From NCBI RefSeq assembly GCF_958450345.1, contig NC_088784.1, positions 43,524,278 through 43,588,277 on the forward strand: a DNA stretch of 64,000 nucleotides, read 5' to 3'. Source of the DNA: Calliphora vicina. Taxonomy: Eukaryota; Arthropoda; Insecta; Diptera; Calliphoridae. The first letter of the stretch is position 1, and each line of letters starts with the position of its first letter. A model generated the notes under the pieces. The model saw nothing but the letters and a program-made list of their open reading frames with translations, had not been told where the DNA came from and ran no database searches. This document shows, piece after piece, positions 57,929 to 64,000 of this stretch. A program made the translations under genes and the position numbers.

Positions 57929-59612
57929 TGGGGGATTTCATGTCAAGTGAACCAACTTTTGAAATCGATGTCTTCCGATCGGGATGAAATTTGCACCAAG
58001 GTTAGCTCTATTGGATAGTAACTCAGACACAATTTTTCAACAACATCGGTCGAGAACTCTCTGAGTTATAGGGGGTAAAATTTTGACAATTTGGTCAAAC
58101 AGGGGTTTGTTCTTATCCATGTAACTTATTACCTATTGTTCTTAGCAAAATGTGTCCCAAATAGTATAGATAGCTATTTCTTCGATCTTTCGAAAAAAAA
58201 TATTTAAAAAAAAAAATAAAAAATTTTTAATATTTTTTTTCCGAAATCAAAAACTTTTTTGACTTTTTTTTAAAATACGCCCTTTTTTTTTTTTTTTTCT
58301 TAAAATAAAGTTTAGATATTTTCCTTGAACACCTACTTGGTCGCTTAGTGGGATGCGAGTGGGATATCTATCAAAATAAATATTTTGTAACTCAAAACAT
58401 AAAATTTTTGACTTTTTTTGCAAAATCAAAAACTTTGTTGACTTTTTTTTTCAAAATGGACCCTTTTTTAATCTTTTTTTTTAGGTCAAACAAAAGCTTA
58501 GATATTATCCTTGAAGACCCTTTTGGTCGCTTAGTGGGATGCGAGTGGGATATCTATCAAAATAAATATTTTTTAACTCAAGACTTACAATTTTTGACTT
58601 TTTTTTTGCAAATACGATTTTTTTTCCAAATGGGCCCTTTTTTTAAAATTTTTTTTGTAGTCAAAAGAAAGCTTAGGTCCATTCCTTTAAGATATTTTTA
58701 GTCCCTTAGTGGGATGCGAGTAGGATATCTATCAAAATAAATATTTTGTAACGCAAGACATACAATTTTTTAATTTTTTTTTGCAAAATCAAAATTTTTT
58801 TCCAATATGGGCCCTTTTTTAATTTTTTTTTTTGCTCAAAAGAAAGCCTACGTCCATTCCTTTAAGATATTTTTAGTCCCTTAGTGGGATGCGAGTGGGA
58901 TATTTGGAAAAAAAATCGTATTTGCAAAAAAAAAAGTCAAAAATTGTAAGTCTTGAGTTAAAAAATATTTATTTTGATAGATATCCCACTCGCATCCCAC
59001 TAAGCGACCAAAAGGGTCTTCAAGGATAATATCTAAGCTTTTGTTTGACCTAAAAAAAAAGATTAAAAAAGGGTCCATTTTGAAAAAAAAAGTCAACAAA
59101 GTTTTTGATTTTGCAAAAAAAGTCAAAAATTTTATGTTTTGAGTTACAAAATATTTATTTTGATAGATATCCCACTCGCATCCCACTAAGCGACCAAGTA
59201 AGTGTTCAAGGAAAATATCTAAACTTTATTTTAAGAAAAAAAAAAAAAAAAAAAAGGAGAAAAAATTTAAAAAAAAAGTCAAAAAAGTTTTTGATTTCGG
59301 AAAAAAAATATTAAAAATTTTTTATTTTTTTTTTTAAATATTTTTTTTCGAAAGATCGAAGAAATAGCTATCTATACTATTTGGGACACATTTTGCTAAG
59401 AACAATAGGTAATAAGTTACATGGATAAGAAAAAACCCCTGTTTGACCAAATTGTCAAAATTTTACCCCCTATAACTCAGAGAGTTCTCGACCGATGTTG
59501 TTGAAAAATTGTGTCTGAGTTACTATCCAATAGAGCTAACCTTGGTGCAAATTTCATCCCGATCGGAAGACATCGATTTCAAAAGTTGGTTCACTTGACA
59601 TGAAATCCCCCA
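57929..59612. mobile_element. Large foldback element FB-2
   Basis: Same family as 36282-38315. Ends TGGGGGATTTCATGTCAAGT and its complement lie in TA (57927-57928 and 59613-59614). Four forward units (TGGGATGCGAGTGGGAT near 58350, 58537, 58709, 58886) face two inverted ones (near 58986, 59170), the opposite imbalance to FB-1. The outer arms are almost identical to those of FB-1, implying recent activity or exchange. It lies 878 bp downstream of the PVDLS exon. Confidence 0.77.
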
Positions 59613-59648
59613 TATATGTATGTACATAGCCCACTTTCAGCGTACAGC

Positions 59649-60734
59649 CAGGGTTGTCAGATTTTTTTTACCTCCATCGCCAAAAGCTAAACGAAAAATC
59701 GCCAAAAGTCGCCAAAATATTTTTTTGGAATTCTACATACATATTTGGTTGGTAAAATTAACATGTTTAGAACGGCCAATGCTAAGCCTTTAACAATTCC
59801 AGCTGCATCGCATCTAAGTTTAATTGATATATGCTAATTTTGAACATTACAATTCATATTCCCCTGCAGATACTTTTGGATTTAAATAAAGTTAATGAAT
59901 TTTGAACTACCGAAAATTTCCAAAATGTCTGAGTTTGAGTATTAAATGAAATAAATACACAAAAACATTCATTCACTCCCAGATTTCAGCTTGCTTTTAA
60001 CAATTCCAGCTGCATCGCAATAATTGTAAACTTGTGGCCAAAAATCTAACAAATTTGTTGAAATTTCACCTTTAAAGATCTAAGTTTAATTGATATATGC
60101 TAATTTTGACCATTACAATTCATATTCCTCTGCAGATAATTTTGGATTTAAATAAAGTTAATGAATGAATTTTGAACTACCGTAAATTACCACATTTTAA
60201 TATTGAAAATTCATTATATACTTTAAAACGAGTTATATTTTCTGGTAACTGTTTAAGCATTTCTTTTAAAAGTTTTTTAAGTACAAAAAACCATTTTCTT
60301 TTAAAATCTACATCATATTCCTCCATTTTTATATTTTGTAATTCCGTTCCAAATTCTGTGCCAAAATCGATAGATTCCAATGGCAGAAAAGAATCTGGCG
60401 AACCAATAGCCAATTTTAATGAGCATATTAAGTTATTAAGACGGCTTAAATATTTTAGAAGAAAAAATTAATATTGTTCTAACTATTTGATCGTGTATGC
60501 TACCTGCATCCATATGATCAGATAATACGTGATTAATTTTAATTAATAATTATTGGGTTAATAAATATCAAAGAAATGAAATTATTTCAAGAAAAACAAA
60601 TAATTTGTTAAAAATCGCCAAATAGATCGCCAACTAGTCTGTAAATCGCCATGTCGCCAATTGGAAATTTTGGTCGCCAAAGGCAATGAAAAATCGCCAC
60701 GTTTGGCGAGAAATCGCCACATCTGACAGCCCTG
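59649..60734. mobile_element. hAT element derivative with perfect 8-bp TSD
   Basis: Ends CAGGGTTGTCAGAT and ATCTGACAGCCCTG are flanked by CGTACAGC on both sides (59641-59648 and 60735-60742). Repeated TCGCCA/TGGCGA motifs cluster at both ends, likely transposase sites. Inside is a ~100-bp direct repeat (AATTGATATATGCTAATTTT at about 59822 and 60088) and a transposase tail on the minus strand (60177-60413). Confidence 0.87.
60177..60413 (-). pseudogene. hAT transposase C-terminal fragment
   Basis: The minus-strand frame includes FGTELQNIKMEEYDVDFKRK, WFFVLKKLLKEMLKQLP and ITRFKVYNEFSILKCGNLR. The FxxxCxxFLxELxKQLxxRLP-like helix typical of hAT transposases is recognisable in outline. It sits inside hAT termini, supporting the assignment. 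RNase-H-like catalytic blocks and the dimerisation domain are absent, so the element is an internally deleted derivative. Confidence 0.55.
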
Positions 60735-60744
60735 CGTACAGCAT

Positions 60745-61105
60745 CCTACATTTATCAAGAACACAAAAAACAACAACAACGCCAAACGAAACAAAACACC
60801 AAAAGAAAAACAAAAACAAAATACGTAAGGCAATAATACCAACACACATCCAAATATACGTTTAATTGTATAAAAAAACAACAACAACGCCAAAAGAAAC
60901 AAAACACAAAAGAAAAACAAAATACGCAAAGCATGCACATCCAAAAATACGTTTTGTTGCTTTTTTGTCAAAACAAAACCACTTAAGCAAAGCAAAAAAA
61001 ACCAACACACAACCAAACATACGTTTAGTTGTATAAAAAACAACAACAACGCCAAAAGAAACAAAACACATCCAAACATACGTTTTGTTGCTTTTTTGTC
61101 AAAGC
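60745..61105. repeat. Minisatellite of ~130-bp mixed units
   Basis: ACAACAACAACGCCAAA recurs near 60769, 60880 and 61040, accompanied by GAAACAAAACAC, CCAAATATACGTTT-like and TTTTGTTGCTTTTTTGTCAA words in changing order. It abuts a Helitron-like core, where such tandem tracts are common. The long minus-strand frame (60582-61079) is a low-complexity translation of this tract. Confidence 0.7.
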
Positions 61106-61457
61106 ATGCAATACATTGTGTTTTTTGATGAAATTTTCAGAGGTTGTCTCGGATTTTTGCTCATATCTCCGTTATTTATGGACGGATTTTGCTGATTTTA
61201 AATAGCAAAATTCTCGAAAGTATGTCTGACAGAATTGTTGAAGATTTGGATCCCGGAGATATCTGGGGCCTTCAGAAAATTGATTTCAACAGACAGCCAG
61301 GCGGACAGACAGACAGACGGACATGGCTTAATCGACTCCGCTATCTATAAGGATCCAGAATATATATACTTTATAGGGTCGGAAAATTATATTGTGGAAA
61401 TTACAAACGGGATGACAAACTTATATATACCCTTCTCACGAAGGTGAAGGGTATAAA
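61106..61457 (+). repeat. Helitron-like core copy
   Basis: GATTTCAACAGACAGCCAGG, GACAGACGGACATGGC, CCGCTATCTATAAGGATCC, ATATATACTTTATAGGGTCG and the stem ATACCCTTCTCACGAAGG...GAAGGGTATAAA. Reverse copies are at 30766-31000 and 63145-63340. The translated phrases are repeat artefacts. Confidence 0.6.
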
Positions 61458-61799
61458 AAGTACCAAAAAAGGATACCATTTTCCCACCTTGATAATTCGA
61501 ATTTTATAAAAGTACCAAAACGATTTCTACTCAATATTGTTCTGGGTCTGATGAATTAAAAATTGTATATCTATGTTTATCAATTTAGGAGATATAAAGA
61601 TTAACAGAGGGTACTAATTGTACTATTTTCTCGTTTTGGCCACCTACAATATCGAATTTCCAAAAAATAACAGACACCTGTAGGCTCTTTTTTTGATTAA
61701 AGGTGGACACACTTAAAATTTTATTTCTATGCTTATTGGTTTTGGAGATATAGAGGTACAAGTTTTACCCGGGTTTTTCCGTTTTATCCCCTATTCCCA
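61458..61799. other. Unassigned repeat-like sequence
   Basis: Contains GTACCAAAA words and TTGGTTTTGGAGATATAGAG; no ends found. Confidence 0.3.
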
Positions 61800-62945
61800 A
61801 GTATGACCAAAAAAAATATTTTTTTTAACGGTAGTTTCAAAACTCCAATTTCAAATTTTTTTAAACAAATTTCAGAATTTGTTGATCATCACTTGGGGAT
61901 TTATTGTAAACATAATAGGGAATAAAAATATGAAAAAATATGACCTCCTATAGTTTTTCCGTACCTGCGATTTAAATTTTTCGATTTTCGAGAAAAACTA
62001 ATTTTTTGGACATATTTTGGCGAATTTGCAGAATTTCCCTACTGTTATAAACTTTAAGTAAAACCTATTCAGAATATTATACTACAGGTAATTTTAAATA
62101 TAGTCCGAAAGGTTTACTAAAATCGGAAACCGCCAACCCTTAAATCGAGAAGGTCAAAGGTCAAATTTTTCAATATTTGGAATTTCTCATGGAAAAATAG
62201 CGAAATGTTATATATTTTTGAGCCGATTTTGATGAAACTTAAGAAAAATATAAAATGAAGTCTAGTATTTACAATAACAGTTCAGGGTCATTTGGATCTC
62301 AAGTGCTAATAAGGGTTAATTTCCATTTTTGTGCTGTTATTGTAAATACTAGACTTCATTTTATATTTTTCTTAAGTTTCATCAAAATCGTCCCAAAAAT
62401 TTATAACATTTCACTATCTTTATTTATATAGCCTATTGACGCTTCCCAGTAAGGATCTATCTACGTTCCAAATTTCAATAAAATCGGTTCAGCCGTTTAG
62501 GCTTGATGCTCAAACAAATAAACAAACCAACAAACAAAATTACAAAGACATTTATATATTTATATAGATTATTTAGATATAGATTATGTTGTCAATAAAT
62601 ATCCATGTGATGATTAAAAAATTCTGTAATTTGTTTTACAAAATTTTTAAAAATTTGAAAATGGAGTTTTGAAACTGCCGTTAAAAAAAATAATTTTTTT
62701 TGGTCATACCTGTGAATAGGTTAACGGTGTCCTACGAAGACAAAAACTCATGTACAAGTAATTATGGATATATTTTAAGTAAAAATAAGCTTTTATTTTA
62801 ATATTTCTCAAAATATGTTAATTTTGTTCCTACATTTCTTGCTCTAGACCTCAAAACTAAATCGCAAGTCGGCGCGGGTTGCAACATGATAGAAAGACAA
62901 AATTTCATATTTAGCTACAAAAAAAATTTTTTTGGGACACTCTAA
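61800..62945. repeat. Family X copy with inverted segments
   Basis: 61800-61990 is a reversed block of 62570-62730 (GAATTTGTTGATCATCAC against GTGATGATTAAAAAATTC). 62090-62420 matches 51235-51440 and its inverted partner (TTTTCAATATTTGGAATTTC, TATAAAATGAAGTCTAGTAT). TTGGTCATACCTGTGAATAGG corresponds to 42300 and 52040. Termini are degraded (GGGACACTCTAATA at right). Confidence 0.55.
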
Positions 62946-63144
62946 TATACATATAAGATTTTCTTTATAAAGAATATTTATTTGATATCTGTCCGGTATT
63001 TGTATGAATTACGAGCTCTACAAAGCTTTGCAAACTAAAGGTGGTCAACATTTATTTCCTATATCTCACCTTGCATTATAATAGGGTGGTTACAAATTTG
63101 GATTTGAACTGAATTCTTAGGGTTTTTTGAGACGGTATGCTAAT
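62946..63144. other. Short unassigned intronic stretch
   Basis: Nothing supported. Confidence 0.3.
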
Positions 63145-63345
63145 TATACCCTTCGCCATTAGTGGCAAGGGTATATATAAGTTTTTCATTCCTTTTGTAA
63201 TTTCTACATTTTTCCTTTGCGACCCCACAAAGTATATATATTCTGGATCGTTATAGATAGCGAAGTCGATATAGCCATGTCCGTCTGTCCGACTGTATGT
63301 TGAAATCAACTTTCCGTAGCCCCCAAATAACTTACATACATGATC
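63145..63345 (-). repeat. Helitron-like core copy (reverse)
   Basis: TATACCCTTCGCCATTAGTG...GGGTATATATAAG, ATATTCTGGATCGTTATAGA and CATGTCCGTCTGTCCGACTG are the reverse of 61260-61450. Confidence 0.6.
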
Positions 63346-63354
63346 CATATATCA

Positions 63355-64000
63355 ATTGTAACAATTTTTTAATTTTTTTTTGCAAAATCGAAATTTTTTT
63401 CCAATATGGGACTTTTTTTTAAAAATTTTTTTTTGCTCAAAAGAAAGCTTAGGTCTTTTCCTTTAAGACCTATTTTGTCACTTAGGAAGATGTGAGTAGG
63501 ATATCTATTAAAATAAAAATGTTGTAACTCAAGACATTCAATTATTGACTTTTTTTTTGCAAATTCGAATTTTTTTTCAAAATTTTGCAAAAAAAAATTA
63601 AAAAATTGTATGTCTTGCGTTACAAAATATTTATTTTGATAGATATCCCACTCGCATCCCACTAAGGGACTAAAAATATCTTAAAGGAATGGACCTAAGC
63701 TTTCTTTTGACTACAAAAAAAATTTTAAAAAAAGGGCCCATTTGGAAAAAAAATCGTATTTGCAAAAAAAAAAAGTCAAAAATTGTAAGTCTTGAGTTAA
63801 AAAATATTTATTTTGATAGATATCCCACTCGCATAGATTATCCACTCGATAATATCTAAGCTTTTGTTTGACCTAAAAAAAAAGATTAAAAAAGGGTCCA
63901 TTTTGAAAAAAAAAGTCAACAAAGTTTTTGATTTTGCAAAAAAAGTCAAAAATTTTATGTTTTGAGTTACAAAATATTTATTTTGATAGATATCCCACTC
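63355..64000. mobile_element. Foldback element FB-3, partial at window edge
   Basis: Units of the FB-1/FB-2 type: one forward (AAGATGTGAGTAGGATATCT near 63488) and inverted ones near 63645, 63822 and 63985. The outer terminal arm is missing on the left, where the core joins Helitron-like sequence directly. The inverted unit at 63822 is truncated (CACTCGCATAGATTATCCAC). It continues beyond the window. Confidence 0.65.

Noticed and set aside
60582..61079. 165-codon minus-strand frame, very hydrophobic
   Set aside because: It translates the ACAACAACGCC-type minisatellite and part of the hAT end; F/L/V/C-rich low complexity repeated in three frames, so not a membrane protein.

Overview
This is 64 kb of AT-rich animal DNA that looks like intron sequence from a higher fly (Diptera; a calyptrate such as a blowfly, house fly or stable fly is my best guess, inferred from the style of the repeats). 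There is no prokaryotic architecture. The only host coding sequence I can defend is two very short exons on the + strand. One is 36 nt (20482-20517) and the other 58 nt (56993-57050). Both have good splice sites and join in phase across a 36,475-bp intron. The joined peptide carries a PVDLS motif in the context VEPVDLS, the CtBP-corepressor docking site typical of the KLF3/8/12 group of zinc-finger repressors. The rest of that protein would lie outside the window.

Nearly everything else is transposon. By termini and target-site duplications (TSDs) I recognise: a solo LTR (246-656, TSD ATAT); a 5'-truncated Jockey-type LINE with an unbroken reverse-transcriptase frame (16110-17955) and three other LINE fragments (2084-2535, 8560-9450, 48510-48780); hAT-type elements with 8-bp TSDs (3640-4356, 42483-43110, 55180-55848, 59649-60734); piggyBac-type (6712-6916), Harbinger-like (1515-1737, 27325-27574) and several TA-flanked elements; a Helitron (40449-40715); many copies of a dispersed family ending in a hairpin plus CTAG/CTTG (Helitron/Helentron-like); Transib-like elements whose ends start CACAGTG; and decayed Tc1, mariner, pogo-like and other DDE transposases.

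Layout: 0-20 kb holds the solo LTR, two copies of a long repeat family (1955-4650, 11070-12140), two related Transib-like foldbacks (one hit by the Jockey element) and a CR1-like pseudogene. 20.5 kb is the 36-nt exon. 21.5-25.7 kb is Helitron-like DNA split by a 1.7-kb element with long terminal inverted repeats. 30.7-34.1 kb is a four-level nest: Helitron-like repeat > Transib-like element > second Helitron-like copy > two further insertions, one being an FB/Mutator-like foldback with ten regularly spaced palindromic boxes. 36.3-38.3 and 57.9-59.6 kb are two large foldbacks built of inverted tandem ~175-bp units, and a third runs off the right edge. 57.0 kb is the 58-nt exon. 59.6-61.5 kb is a hAT element, a minisatellite and another Helitron-like core.

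There is no operon-like logic. The functional question is how a spliceosome finds a 36-nt and a 58-nt exon inside this repeat sea, and whether inverted repeats near the second exon affect its processing.
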